Notes: generated by a model not told the origin, from the sequence alone. Shown: positions 32,801-45,545, numbered from the stretch's first letter. The stretch: 64,000 nt of DNA from Megaustenia siamemsis (GCA_032433765.1 JAVIAB010000139.1:40827575-40891574), one strand, 5' to 3'. Made by a program: numbers and translations.

Positions 32801-34914
32801 CTAGAGCAAGGAAGTTCAATACTTCACTACTCTATGGCATTGAAATGTATCACATAACACCCTACAAATATTGATACATAGTCATGGCAGCGCTGACAGT
32901 AACAGGGAAAAGGCACAATGATAATGTATTTTCCTGCTAAAATAGCCTGCTTTTACCTTTTTGTATTTTTATCTTTTGTCTGTTTTGTTTACATCCCTTT
33001 AGAATATTAATTTTGTTGAAAACGTGGATTCAGTGTAATCCCTTTTATCTGTGCCATAATGTTGCTGAACGTGTTTTTCCCTTTAGGGACAACAAGGTAA
33101 GCTGCGGTCGTGAACTGTTTACAGAAATGACGGTGACATGCAGACAAGAAGTCGAGTTCGTTTACCCTTAAACGAGTGGCTTACATGTTCACGCGGCCTT
33201 AAATGAAATTCAATGGGTGCGACACATTTATTTTGGGAAAGAAAAGCGCTCTGGTGTAGTGGTGCCCATATTATCCAAGTATGTGTCGCCGTAAAAGAAA
33301 ATCTGGGTACCAACACGATGTTCTCAATCTACATGATGAACCAAACACTCGATGGCTGGCGAATCTCGTCTTCTTTGTGTTTATCTTTCCGCTGTCGCAT
33401 GAACCAACACGCAGTTATCATTCTGTCGCTAAATCTAACTGATTATATTCAGGTATTTGCTAGATCATTAAATCAAGCCCTAAGTTAATACTCCCGTACA
33501 CTGTGTAAATATTAAAATAAAATACGACCCACATTTTAGCACGGAGATATTTTCCCACCGATTTTTTCCCCATTTTGTTTTCAAACAAAGAAATCTGTTT
33601 TGTTTAAATCTCTTTGCTTCCGTTGATCGATAGAAGGGTCAGCATGCCCTATAGAAATGTTAGCTTATATTGTATCAACCCAGCTGATCACGACTACCAC
33701 GTTAGAGAGCGCCTATCTTGACGAGGATTGCCTGAGTCCTTCCGTTGGTCCCCCCCCCCCCCCCGAGAGAAGAGGGCGTTAGCAAATACTTCTGACTAAC
33801 ACGACAATGCAGCTATGTATTCTAGTGACAAGGCACTGTGTTCATGCATACTGGCTTTATTTTACACCGAGGCTGTCTGTTTATATTTGATCTACTCTAT
33901 TCGTGTGTGTGTGCATGTGTTTCAATATGTGCATGAGTGTGTGTATTGAGAGTTCAGAAGCAGTAGCTATAGACTTGAGACCAAAGACCATTAGCAAGAA
34001 TATCAAACATCATGAAAGAATTAACTGAAGAAAACACAGGGGCAGAATGAGTGTTAATGAAAGAATCCCTTTATGACATGTACGAGTATTACTTTGAATT
34101 TCTCATGCACAAATAATTAATGAAAAATAAAGAAATATTCTGAACAGAGATTTAGAAAACTATTAAATGAGGAAAGGAAGACATGGGCGAAAACTGGCAA
34201 AATCAAGGCAGAGCGGAAACGCAGACAAAATATTTGTTGTAAATGTGGGATTTTTGATTCAGCTGAAAAGTTAATAATATTAATAATTCAAGAGGCTTAA
34301 AAAATGCTTTTATTATTTCATTATTCTCTATTTCAGTTGTTTTGGTTCCTTATTTGAGCAAATGAATGCGGCAGTGTACTGGTTTCTTTTCTATCTTACA
34401 TGCTTTTCCTGTTTTCAATATTCTCTTCATAAAGCCAAAGTATTGTCATTTATATAGTTTTTGACTCTTCTTCTTCATCTACAACATAATCGATCTGCCC
34501 TCTATAGTACAGGCAACTTGTAGTTAGATGTATATTTACAATATTTCATATTCATTTATTGTTTGCGTGGCTCTTATGTTTGATTGTATGCATGAAGTAC
34601 TTTACATGTATTATTATAAAAGTGTAAAGAAACAATTTGAAAGAAACCATTGTGACTCGGAGCGAATTTATCAAATTTACATTATAATTTTTTAGGAGGG
34701 ATAGGACTGATTCAGTGTTTGTAGAAATAGCAATTCGAACGAATTCATAGAACAAATTGTGTGCAAAAAGCGAAGGTCCATTAAATTATTTAAAAAAAAT
34801 TAAAGATATTGAAAAGCAAATAATTAATTGTGTGATTTATAGAAACATGTGATCACATCTTGTTGACCAACCGGACTAAGTCAAACATAGGAATGCTACA
34901 TATTGTTATTAAAA
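32801..34914. other. no recognised gene
   Basis: About 2.1 kb without a supported feature. A poly-C run lies near 33751-33764 and a GTGTGT-rich stretch near 33905-33945. Open frames are short and motif-free. Confidence 0.45.
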
Positions 34915-35195
34915 TCACCATCATCATGTGCCATACCGGTGGGCGTAGGCGATCATGTCCTTGCACAATCTTCTATCTACATTGTATCGTATCTGTTCTG
35001 TTGTTAACTGTTTTCCATGCCATGAAACCAAGCTATCCAGTATTTTCTCTCTTTGTCGTCCGCGATCTCTCTTTCCCTGTATTTTGCCACTTGTAATCGA
35101 ATATTCCAACTTTCTTCTTCTCATAATATGCCAGAAAAATGTTGATTGTTTCTTTCTCATGTTTTTTTTAGGAACTCCCTTTTTGTGTGTTATTA
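34915..35195 (-). mobile_element. LINE 3'-end fragment (family A)
   Basis: The minus strand reads KKQSTFFWHIMRRRKLEYSI, then KIQGKRDRGRQREKILDSLV and CKDMIAYAHRYGT without a stop for over 80 codons, ending in CATCATCAT-type repeats. It is a relatively well-kept 5'-truncated copy. Confidence 0.75.
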
Positions 35196-36149
35196 AAATA
35201 TAGGAAGAAAATGATAGAATTGTCTCTAAGACTGGGTTACCAAAGTAAAGAACAGAAAATGTGGAAGCCTTTAATTTCAAATAACATCCAATGCTGAGAG
35301 TGCCACTTCAGTACATATGCTTTAAAATACAACTTGAGACCATTCTAATTTTTGAGCCTGGTGAAAACAGTCAATCTTTTCATGGCCGTAAATAGCATCA
35401 CGAAGTCGTTGAAGTTTAAACTCCACCTGTTTTTGTTATTTTAAAAGGTCCTGTAGCGCAGTTGCGGTTTGCCCTGGCCGAGAATGTTGCTGGACTAGTC
35501 TGACAACCTACTCCAAATTCACGTATCAGTAACTTTGTCAATCGAATTCTATATTTATCGCATTTGATGACGCTTACGTTGAACCCATGGGAATCAGTGT
35601 TACTGAATTAATATTACGTATTTTAAAAATACAATTGATTTAAGAAAGGTTGTACCAGTTTTTGGAATCCAGAAATAGAAACCATATTGGTTGAGTTATA
35701 TTTAGATGAGGACTTGTGTCTTCTTAACAGCTGTTTACTTTCATCTAAAAGTGACATTTTAGTTCCAGTCAGAGGGAATTTTGCATCGTTTATGGATACA
35801 AATATCCTGAAACTAGTACATTTCCCCTCATTATTCAAAGTGATATTTTATGCAAGTGGTTTCAATTTGTGATACCACAAACAAAAATAAAATGTTCAGC
35901 TCAAGTCAATATTTATGTGTACATTAAATTTTTGTAGTTAATGCTCGTAATAAAAACACACACACAAAACCCCAAAGATTGCCAAACTTGATAGTTTCGG
36001 GTATTACATTATTCAATTTTTAACCACAAAAATGTGTTCATTTACAGATACAGTTTCTTCTAATCACTTTGAATGTTTAATGGAGGAAGCATTTTCTTTT
36101 GTCTTGGAAAGACACACATGAGCAAATGAAATAAAGTATCAATGACAAG
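35196..36149. other. no recognised gene
   Basis: Unassigned AT-rich sequence. Confidence 0.4.
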
Positions 36150-36935
36150 GTAGACTGATGATACAGTCTTAATCGCTAAGAGTGAAAATGAGTTACAAGA
36201 AATGTTGGACATCATAGTGAAAGAAAGAAAAAATAAAAGAATCAGCCTTAATAACAAAAAGACAGAAGTAATGGTAACAACAAAGAAAAAGACATCACCT
36301 CAGTGCAAAATAAAGACAAGTGGAACAATATTAAAACAGGTAAATGAATTTAAATATTTGGGAACTTTGTTAACCTCAGACGGAAGATGTACAAAAGAGG
36401 TGAGATGCAGAATGGCTGAGGCAAAAGCAGCTTTCCAAAAAAAATGAGGAAGATACCATGCAATCCATTTTTGACAATAGAAACAAGAAAAAAGAGTTCT
36501 AAAATGTTACGTAGAGCCAGTCTTAACATATGGATGTGAATCATGCACAATAGGACAACAGACATTTAAATCACTGGAATCTGTAGAAATGTGGTTTACA
36601 GAATGTTGAGAATACCATGGGCAGCTAAGAAGAGTAATTAAAACGTTCAGAAAGAGGCCAAAGCAAAAAGAGAGCTAATTTCTAATATTAGGAAGAAACA
36701 ATCATCCTTTTTTGGCCATGTAATGAGAATAGAACAACTGGAATATATTGTAACAACTGGAAAAATTGAGGGACGAAGAGATAGAGGGAAGGAAAGAGAA
36801 AAGATACTATAAAAAATAGACAGCTTAAGAGAATGGCCTGGCAGAAGGTCAACAACAGAAATGATAAATAATTGTCGAGATCGAAAGTTGTGGAGAGACA
36901 TGATCACCTACGCCAGCAGGCCCGGTACTTGATGA
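36150..36935 (+). mobile_element. LINE fragment (family A), post-RT region to 3' end
   Basis: The plus strand reads ISLNNKKTEVMVT, then VNEFKYLGTLLTSDGRCTKE, after a frameshift YGCESCTIGQQ, then KKQSSFFGHVMRIEQLEYIV, KIEGRRDRGKEREKIL and WRDMITYASRPGT. This links the conserved LINE YLG segment to the family A tail, confirming that those tails are LINE ends. Several frameshifts and stops make it dead. Confidence 0.75.
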
Positions 36936-37034
36936 TGAAAAGCGTGGAGATTGGTCATCGCTGAAACTGATAAATCTAGAGGTAAAGTTGAGTGGATTCT
37001 TCTGATAAAAATTTAAAAAAAAATGAAAAAAGTG

Positions 37035-38535
37035 TTATGGTAACAGCTTTACTTAGGTAATAAACGAAGCAAAAGTAGAACGACGTTTCGGTCAAGAAGG
37101 CCTTCAGCTAGAGCAACAAACAATAACACAAAAATATATACGGATAAACATAGAAATTTTACTATAAAGTGTGTATTGTTAAGGTTATGGTTATTGGAAG
37201 GCCCCGGTATCACTGCAAACGAATGGAAATCCATAATTGCTCAACCGGCTGGGCCAGTAGAATCATCTGAATTAACATCTCATCGAATATCGAAACAAAG
37301 GAAGGCTGTTGCAGTCCTCATCGTAGCAGATACAGTACACCTCAAAAGAGATATGGCGTTTTCGCACAGAATTGAACACATCTGAACTGTCCTTCGTTAT
37401 ACGATATCATTTATCGTAAGTAATATGAATATAGAAACGCCATCTGTATGAAACACACAGCTCACGATGTGCACAAAGCACTACTCAGCACCTCCGGCAG
37501 CAAGCCGGACTTAGTATATGAAGAAACTGCAACAAGGAATATTTTTTCAGACAGTGACTCAACGGTTCCTTGTCTCCTGTCCGCAATATTGGCCGGAAAT
37601 CCTACATGGTGATATTATGCTAGACTCAAAAAAGGAAAATAAGCCACTTCCCTGTGGTCTGCAGCTTGGTCAAGCACTTAATGGACTAAAATTGATATGG
37701 TCGGCTGACAGAGCGAACACAGGTGTGGAGAGAAGGGTTCTAAAAATATGTGGAGGTGTATGTATTTCAATTCACAAGGTCATAATGGTAAACCCGACAC
37801 GCAAGTTACTGGCATTGTCTCATGTCACTCCAGCAATCGTAGTCGGTTCGCCCTTGAGAATCGTGTCATACAGTCCAGTTGGGTTAGCTGTTTCCACAAG
37901 GCATGAACATATCGCTCTCATACACATAGGATACATGCTACACATTTCTTACCCTCACTATACATGTGTGTATATTTGTTTGCCTGTGTACTTGCACATT
38001 TGGACACCTTTGGGCGTTTTTTGATGTGCTTTGTGGTAATATATACATACATATGCGTTTATGAATGTATTGTTGCGTACATATGCGTTTGTGCACATCT
38101 GTTCGGTTTGCAAACCCATAGTTGCAGATATACACAGATTTATGTATTTGCTTGGACACGTAACATAATTTGTGACGTGGATTAACGTATTAGGAATCAA
38201 CTCATATAAACGTTTCCAGTAATAGTAGAGTCTGGGATCTTGTACACCACATATTTTTAAAACTCTTCCTTTTTACTGTATTTCACACCTGTGTCCCGCC
38301 CTGTCAGCCGGCCATATAAATTTAAGTCCAGTCAGTGCTTGACCAAGCTGCAGACCACAGGGAAGTGATTTATTTTCCTTTTTTGAGAGTCTAGCATGTT
38401 ATCATCATCTAGTTATATTTCTGTGTATATCTTTATATATTTTTGTGTTGTTTGTTTTTCCAGCTGAAGGACTTCTTGGTCGAAACGTCGTTCTACTTTT
38501 GTTTTGTTTATCAACTACGTAAAGCTGTTACCATA
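37035..38535. mobile_element. Foldback element with ~270-bp inverted arms; left arm interrupted
   Basis: TATGGTAACAGCTTTAC at 37035 is mirrored at 38519-38535. Arm segment A (37035-37150) mirrors 38396-38535 and contains AACGACGTTTCGGTCAAGAA. Arm segment B (37617-37763) mirrors 38247-38395 and contains CCCTGTGGTCTGCAGCTTGG. In the right arm A and B are adjacent; in the left they are separated by ~465 bp of another repeat. No transposase is recognised. Between the arms lies unassigned sequence. Confidence 0.65.
37151..37616. repeat. Interspersed repeat inserted in foldback left arm
   Basis: Contains GGCCCCGGTATCACTGCAAA and AGTAGAATCATCTGAATTA. A diverged copy of its first ~200 bp occurs at 62885-63085. 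Class unknown. Confidence 0.55.
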
Positions 38536-39147
38536 CCACTTTTTCCTTTTTTTTTACATTTCCATTATTATCATCAGCTTTACAGCAACATCGTATTTCT
38601 GTGAATCTTCGTGCCTTTACCACTGGACTCTTCTAAGCTGTTTATATCGATATAGCTCAGTGCTGGCCAACTTGAGTTTGATCGAGGGTCCGATTATAGC
38701 AAAGCTATACCAAAACCAGAGGGCCAAACTTTGAGTATTATCAAAAAATTATATTATATTATTTATTTTATTTATAGTATATTCTCTCACTTTTTTTCCG
38801 AAGTATCGTTTCGTGAATACAAACATAAAATAAGGCATATATTACAAAAGTTAAACATAAAATATGCATGTAAGTAACATCCAGTTCTTCTTTGTGTAAC
38901 TCTTTCTTTAATTCTTTGTAACAAAATATCACCTGTAAACTCCTTTGTCAATAGTTTCGAAATGTGAACTGAAATAGTTTATTTTTCTTTGTTCTTCATG
39001 CTTTCTTTGGCAGACAAAGAAGGCTGCAGTAAACTGAATTTTTGTTTTCTTTGTCAATATTGAATGTCAAAGAATATTGGCACAGGATTTCTAAAATATT
39101 GTCTACCCCAGCCTCTCGGTCTTCTTTCTCCTAAAATCCACATTCAG
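38536..39147. other. no recognised gene
   Basis: Unassigned. The stretch 38656-38740 (CAGTGCTGGCCAAC.., GAGGGCCAAACTTTG) recalls hAT-type termini but no element could be bounded. Confidence 0.35.
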
Positions 39148-40868
39148 GACTGTTGTAGAAGGACTGTTGTAGAAGGACTGTTGTAGCAGCACTGTTGTAG
39201 AAGGACTGTTGTAGAAGGTCTGTTGTAGAAGGACTGTTGTAGAAGGACTGTTGTAGCAGCACTGTTGTAGAAGGACTGTTGTAGAAGGTCGTTGTAGAAA
39301 GACTGTTGTAGAAGGATTGTTGTAGAAGGACTGTTGTACAAGGACTGTTGTAGAAGGACTGTTGTAGAAGGACTGTTGTAGCAGCACTGTTGTAGAAGGA
39401 CTGTAGTAGAAGGTCTGTTGCAGCAGGACTATTGTAGAAGGACTGTTGTAGGAGGACTATTGTAGAAGGACTATTGTAGAAGGACTGTTGTAGAAGGACT
39501 GTTGTAGCAGGACTGTTGTAGAAGGACTGTTGTAGCAGGACTATTGTAGAAGGACTGTTGTAGAAGGACTGTTGTAGCAGGACTGTTGTAGAAGGACTGT
39601 TGTAGCAGGGCTGTTGTAGAAGGACTGTTGTAGCAGGACTGTTGTAGAAGGACTGTTGTAGCAGGGCTGTTGTAGAAGGACTGTTGTAGCAGGACTATTG
39701 TAAAAGGACTGTTGTAGAAGGACTGTTGTAGCAGCACTGTTGTAGCAGTACTGTTGTAGAAGGACTGTTGTAGGAAGACTGTTGTAGCAGGACTGTTGTA
39801 GAAGGACTGTTGTAGAAGGACTGTTGTAGCAGGACTGTTGTAGAAGAACTGTTGTAGCAGGACTGTTGTAGAAGGACTGTTGTAGCAGGACTGTTGTAGA
39901 AGGACTGTTGTAGGACTGTTGTAGAAGGACTGTTCTAGCAGAACTGTTGTAGAAGGACTGTTGTAGAAGGACTGTTGTAGCAGCACTGTTGTAGAAGGAC
40001 TGTTGTAACAGGACTGTTGTAGAAGGACTGTTGTAGAAGGACTGTTGTAGAAGGACTGTTGTAGGACTATTGTAGAAGGACTGTTGTAGAAGGACTGTTG
40101 TAGCAGGACTGTTGTAGAAGGGCTGTTGTAGAAGGACTGTTGTAGCAGGACTGTTGTAGAAGGACTGTTGTAGCAGGACTGTTGTAGCAGGACTGTTGTC
40201 GAAGGACTGTTGTAGAAGGACTGTTGTAGTAGGACTGTTGTAGCAGGACTGTTGTAGCAAGACTGTTGTAGAAGGACTTTTGTAGAAGGACTGTTGTAGC
40301 AGGACTGTTGTAGAAGGACTGTTGTAGCAGGACTGTTGTAGAAGGACTGTTGTAGAAGGACTGTTGTAGGAGGACTGTTGTAGGACTGTTATAGAGGAAC
40401 TGTTGTAGGAGCACTGTTGTAGGGGACTGTTGTAGAAGGACTGTTGTAGGGTGGACTGTTGTAGAAGACTGTTGTAGGGCGACTGTTGTAGGACGACTGT
40501 TGTAGGACGACTGTTGTAGAAGACTGTTGTAGAAGACTGTTGTAGAAGACTGTTGTAGGACGACTGTTTTAGCAAGACTGTTGTAGGGGGACTGTTGTAG
40601 AAGGACTGTTGTAGGAGGACTGTTGTAGAAGGACTGTTGTAGGAGGAATGTTGTAGAAGGACTGTTGTAGGGGGACTGTTGTATAAGGACTGTTGTAGCA
40701 GGACTGTTGTAGAAGGACTGTTGTAGGGGGACTGTTATAGAAGACTGTTGTAGGATGACTGTTGTAGAAGGAATGTTGTATAAAGACTGTTGTAGAATGA
40801 CTGTTGTGGTGGACTGTTGTAGAAGGGCTGTTGTAGCAGCACTGTTGTAGAAGGACTGTTGTAGAAGA
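39148..40868. repeat. 14-bp minisatellite (GGACTGTTGTAGAA / GGACTGTTGTAGCA), ~120 copies
   Basis: 1.7 kb of 14-bp units that differ mainly at one position (AGAAGG versus AGCAGG) with some AGGAGG and 13-bp units at the right. On the minus strand the unit has no stop in any frame, and three units give LLQQSFYNSPSTTV, so frames up to 344 codons are open. This follows from the unit sequence, and indels do not break it; I see no promoter or non-repeat coding flank. Confidence 0.95.
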
Positions 40869-41054
40869 TAGTATCTTCCCTATTTTTTGGTAAGCTGCTT
40901 TTGTCTGAGAAATTCAGCATCTCACCTCTTTTGTACATCTTCTGTCTGAGGTTAACAAAGTTCCCAAATAATTAAATTCATTTACCTGTTTTAATATTGT
41001 TCCACTAGTCTTTATTTTATACTGAGGGTTTTCCTATCAATAAAGAAACAAATT

Positions 41055-41281
41055 AAAGAGCCCCCGTCACGCCAAGTGGCGTATAGGGAATATGGTGTTA
41101 GTGACCATAATTTTTACAGACCTTCGGCACATGATTTTTGGGTTAATGTGGTCGGTATTACGCCCATGCCGCTTTACTTTCCCAGAAAAAAAATCCAGTA
41201 TCCATTTAAGGCTGGGTGAACCTGGAAGCCGTCTATCAGGATCGAACCCGACATTGTGTCCTTTGTAGTCCAGTTCACTAA
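41055..41281 (-). mobile_element. SINE-1 copy b, head-truncated
   Basis: Reverse orientation: tail GTCACGCCAAGTGGCGTATA, body ATTACGCCCATGCCGCTTTA and AAATCCAGTATCC, B-box GATCGAACCC, ending before the A-box. It stands inverted to copy c, 340 bp away. Confidence 0.8.
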
Positions 41282-41621
41282 TTTTTAAATTTTTTTTTCT
41301 GTTTGTTTCTTCTTTTAATACTCATGCAATCTTGGTATTTGAGTTATCCTGTTTCTTCTAATTCCACTTCATTGTAATTTAACACTAGGCTTTATGTCTC
41401 GTGAGACAAAATTTATATGTGATTTGAGGTCACACGCTAACGAACACAGTTTTTTATGGCTCATTTAACAGAGTGACAGTTACGTCCACATATAGAGAAA
41501 ATGTATTCGGATGATGAGACTCACAATGGTGCTTTTGCTGTGTCTTCATTTTAGCGTCTTCTCTTTTCTTGACATGTTTGTTGTCTTTTTACGTCTCTGA
41601 TTTTCATGCCACACTGTACCA

Positions 41622-41876
41622 ATGTAGCCGTGATAGCTCAGTGGTTAGTGAACTGGACTACAATGGACAAGACTTAGGGTTCGATCCCAACCGACGGCTT
41701 CCGGTTCACCAAGCCTTTAATGGGTACTGGATTTTTTTTTCTGGGAAAGTAAAGCGGCACGGGCGTAATACCGACCACATTACCCCAAAATCATGTGCCG
41801 AAGGTCTGTAAAATGTATGGTCACTAACACTATATTCCCTATACGCCACTTGGCGTGACGAGGCTCTTTACATTTA
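41622..41876 (+). mobile_element. SINE-1 copy c, apparently full length
   Basis: Best copy of the family in the window, ~255 bp. Head GTAGCCGTGATAGCTCAGTG (A-box TAGCTCAGTGG exact), B-box GGGTTCGATCCC exact at ~41678, then TTTAATGGGTACTGG, GGCACGGGCGTAATACCGAC, CATGTGCCGAAGGTCTG and the end TACGCCACTTGGCGTGACG. The tRNA-like head should supply an internal RNA polymerase III promoter. Confidence 0.85.
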
Positions 41877-41989
41877 TAATGTACCAATGTGCGCCGTTTC
41901 TGCCTATTTGTGGCTCATGAATGTGGATTTTCGCTGTTGGTCTTGAACTGTTTCATATTGAGAAATAGGCATATTAAAAAATAACCTTT

Positions 41990-42115
41990 AGTATAGGTCA
42001 CATGCCTGTCGCCAGCTCACTATATACAATTTGCTGGCGTCATATAAACGGATAACGTGTTCCAGCCATCTCAAACGACGTTGGCTCAGCAAGGCAAATA
42101 TACTGTTTATGTTTC
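41990..42115 (-). mobile_element. LINE tail fragment
   Basis: The minus strand reads LSQRRLRWLEHVIRLYDASK then ..SWRQACD, resembling the LINE tail RRLRWLGHV.RM.D.R.P. A short remnant. Confidence 0.6.
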
Positions 42116-42124
42116 CTACCTTAA

Positions 42125-42410
42125 GAATCATCATCATCATGTACCCTGCCGGTTGGCGTAGGTGATCATGTCCCTCCACAATCTTCTATCTACAGTGCAT
42201 CGTATCAGTTCTGTTGTTGACTGTTTTCCATGCCATGACACCAAGCTATCCAGTATTTTCTCTCTTTGTCGTCCGCGATCTCTCTTTCCTTTTATTTTGC
42301 CAGTTGTAGCCAAGTATTCAAACTTTCCTCTTCTCATGATGTGCCCGAAAAATGTCGATTGCTTCTTTCTGATGTTTTTTAAGAGCTCTCTTTTTGTGTT
42401 GGCCTTAAGA
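42125..42410 (-). mobile_element. LINE 3'-end fragment (family A)
   Basis: The minus strand reads KKQSTFFGHIMRRGKFEYLA, KIKGKRDRGRQREKILDSLV and LWRDMITYANRQGT, nearly unbroken, ending in ATGATGATG. Confidence 0.75.
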
Positions 42411-42419
42411 ATAGCTATG

Positions 42420-43075
42420 TTTAATACACGATCCTGTCATCTTATGCTATGATTCTTCTTAGGCTGCGCAGGTTGAATTCGTTTAGTTGATGTTCTTGGT
42501 GAGCATATGTTGACAATGTTTAGTTGATGTAGAGTACTGAGAACGAAGACCTTGAAACTTTGAGTCTGGTGTTTTTAGTAAGAGAAATGTTTTCCCATAC
42601 CCTTTTTTTCCTAGTCTTGAGATTGCGACTATTGCTTCACTAATGCATCTGTCTTTGTTATATCAAAGAGAAAACAGACAAAATTGTATGGGCCACTGCA
42701 AGAATTACAAAAGACAGTAAAATTCATACAGGAAACGACATTGCTGATATAGACAATACTTCGAGCGAACGAAAGATAGATAGATCAAAGAGAAAGCTTA
42801 GTATTAATGCTGAAGCCAAGAAACATACAATTCTTGATCACCTGAGAGTGTGGTCATTAATAATAGTGGAGTCTCTACTAACGTCTTGAAATATGATTTC
42901 AGTTTTGAAAATGCGGATGGATAAACCGAGTTCTTAGCACATGTTCACGAACTTATCAATTAATTCTTATAAGTGTTTTTATGAATGAGCCATCTGCGCC
43001 GTATCATCAGCGAAGAAGAGCTGTGTTGATAAGAGCTTTCCTTAGTGTCTTTGCTTTGAGCCGAATCAGTTTCAT
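42420..43075 (-). mobile_element. Decayed LINE RT and post-RT segment
   Basis: On the minus strand FFADDTAQMAHS (~43000-43035) is the RT catalytic box, followed by LIDKFVNMC.ELGLSIRIFKT and, after several breaks, a decayed post-RT region ending NLRSLRRI (~42450). It is a different LINE lineage from family A, closer to the Jockey/RTE-like copies common in invertebrates. Confidence 0.65.
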
Positions 43076-43324
43076 ATAACAGTGCTTCACTTATTAGTCA
43101 AATATTTTCTCAGGTATAAAAATATAACACTATGACTTAGAAGCGATAACTCTGTGTTCTGTGTAGTCTCTTTCACTACCGTTCTTTTCTTAGGATTAAT
43201 AACACTGAATGTTTTTGTAATGTTTGTGTTTCAATATAAATCTGCGAACACTTGTAAGTCGCGTTTCATAATCGGCGTTGTCCCTTCTATTTCAAAGTTC
43301 CAAGAATCTGTCGTTAGTTCAACT

Positions 43325-43945
43325 GGTCATCATTAAGTAATTTGTTTGGTCATCATTGAGTAATTTGTTCGGTCATCATTGAGTAATTTGTTCTATCATC
43401 AATGAGTAATTTGTTCGGTCATCATTGAGTAATTTGTTCGGTCATCATTGAGTAATTTGTTCGGTCATCATTGAGTAATTTGTTCGGTCATCATTGAGTA
43501 ATTTGTACTGTCTTCATTGAGTAATTTGTTTGGTCATCATTGAGTAATTTGTTTGGTCATCATTGAGTAATTTGTTCTATCATCAATGAGTAATTTGTTC
43601 GGTCATCATTGAGTAATTTGTTCGGTCATCATTGAGTAATTTGTTCGGTCATCATTGAGTAATTTGTTCATTCATCATTGAGTAATTTGTTCGGTCATCA
43701 TTGAGTAATTTGTTCGGTCATCATTGAGTAATTTGTTCATTCATCATTGAGTAATTTGTAGTGTCATCATTGAGTAATTTGTTCGGTCATCATTGAGTAA
43801 TTTGTTCATTCATCATTGAGTAATTTGTTCGGTCATCATTGAGTAATTTGTTCATTCATCATTGAGTAATTTGTTCGGTCATCATTGAGTAATTTGTACT
43901 GTCATCATTGAGTAATTTGTACTGTCATCATTGAGTAATTTGTTC
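43325..43945. repeat. 23-bp minisatellite (GGTCATCATTGAGTAATTTGTTC), ~27 copies
   Basis: Regular 23-bp period. Variants at TTCGG, TTCAT, TACTG and TTCTA recur in blocks, suggesting unequal exchange. Confidence 0.95.
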
Positions 43946-45162
43946 AATAGCGATGTCCTTCAAGCTTTCTTCATTTAAGATTTCTAGATGTTTTGTTTCG
44001 GTTCAGTAGTACATATTCTACATTGCCCTTCTTCACAAGATCCAGCATGCACGTTACAAAGATGGTTAAAGTAATTGTTTCAAACTTTCATTAATTAATG
44101 ATTATTCCTCTTTTGTTTTTGTCGTTACCGATTGATGTCTTGTCGTTGTGCAATGTTCTTTTTCTCATAGTTTTGAACTTTTAATAATAAAATTTCGAGA
44201 TGTTTTTCTATATCTGTATTTTAGTGCCTCTCGATATTACTTGGTCAGTCCGTACAGTGGTCACAGTTACATTAAGAATTCTAGCCAAATAATCTGATTA
44301 TATATAACAAAGTATCTAATTAAATGTGACAAATGATCTCATTTGTATGCGACACATTACATGCACTACAACAATAGTTTATAAAGAATTATTTTTATGT
44401 GGCTAAAGAAAACGTATGCAGTTACACGCTGATAAAATACGGCATGACCTAATGTCTTCATGTGTAACTAATAATTATGAATGCGCTCAATCATGACAGG
44501 CATACTTCCTGAAGTAAATTACCAGGAAGATACATCTTCATTGAATAGTTTCATAAATAGATTTTCTTTGGTCGCTAGTGTCTTTTCATCTGCTGTAGCT
44601 TATTGTGGACAGCGGGAATTCAACTATTAGAAACGGCAAGTCAGGATTGATCATTCAAATATATTGCTGTTGTGTCTTGGAATGAGAAAGAAAGGAAAGA
44701 TTGGGTCGGGAGAAAATATCGGCCATTCGGGTATAAGGGTTTGTCTTGATCTCTAGATCAATCGACGTTTTGATTCACCTATTAAGGTGTTTATGAAATA
44801 CATAGCAACAAAAAAAGACTCCTCAGGTGCTAGACGCTGGAGAATTTACGGATTCAGCTGCTTCCTAAATGAGTTTTCTGAAGTTAGCGACCACAATACA
44901 GAAAGCAATGACGCAAGCAGCTCTCTAGTTAACACACAGGGCTGATTTAATTCGAGTTTAACGCCACTGAATTGGATTAAGACAAAAGCTTTAGACCAAA
45001 TAATTTGGTGGGATGCAAGGACTTCGATATCTGATGGTGAAGTTAGATCTTGTTCGTCTAAACGGTTGGTGCGAAATGTGGTCTTCTGTATAAGCAGTAG
45101 TCCCACAATCTTTCCAAAAGCACTTAGAAATTAGAACGATTTTAAATTGTTAGCCACTTGCT
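43946..45162. other. no recognised gene
   Basis: Unassigned. An 86-codon minus frame at 44846-45106 has no recognisable motif. Confidence 0.45.
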
Positions 45163-45545
45163 GTTCATCATCATCATCGAGTGACATCTCTGCAACGAAG
45201 GTTGGCTGCCATGGAGCGCCATTCTGCTCTGTCTCTTAGCTTTGATGGTGCAGGTTGTCATAGGCTGGTTTGTCCATCTTTTGGTGTTACTCGTCCATGT
45301 TAGTCTTGGTCTGCCTCTGCCTCTTTTTAACCTTATATTTTCCCCTCCAGGATTACTTTTAGTAGGCTGTTGTGTCTTTTAACATGACCCAAAAATCGCA
45401 TTTATTTTGTTTGAATTGTGTAAGTAGTTATCTTTTCATTTTTATTTGTTTTAAGACTTCATCGTTTGTTTTCTTTTCCTTCCATCCAATTCTACATATT
45501 CTTCTATATATCCACATTTTAAAGGCTTCAATCTTGTAACTTGCT
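45163..45545 (-). mobile_element. LINE 3'-end fragment (family B)
   Basis: Minus-strand copy of the tail at 3640-4075: (ATG)n end, then sequence for the ARDRAEW / NLRCRD region, KRGRGRPRLTWTS-like, and the RRICRIGWKEKK segment. Frameshifted. Confidence 0.7.

Noticed and set aside
38461..38490. Hammerhead ribozyme in the foldback arm (CAGCTGAAGGACTTCTTGGT followed by CGAAACGTC)
   Set aside because: The CTGANGA core is not matched (CTGAAGG) and I cannot form all three stems, so the likeness is only partial.
39541..40575. 344-codon Q/N-rich protein gene
   Set aside because: The frame is a consequence of the 14-bp unit lacking stops in all phases; no promoter, initiation context or nonrepeat domain is seen.
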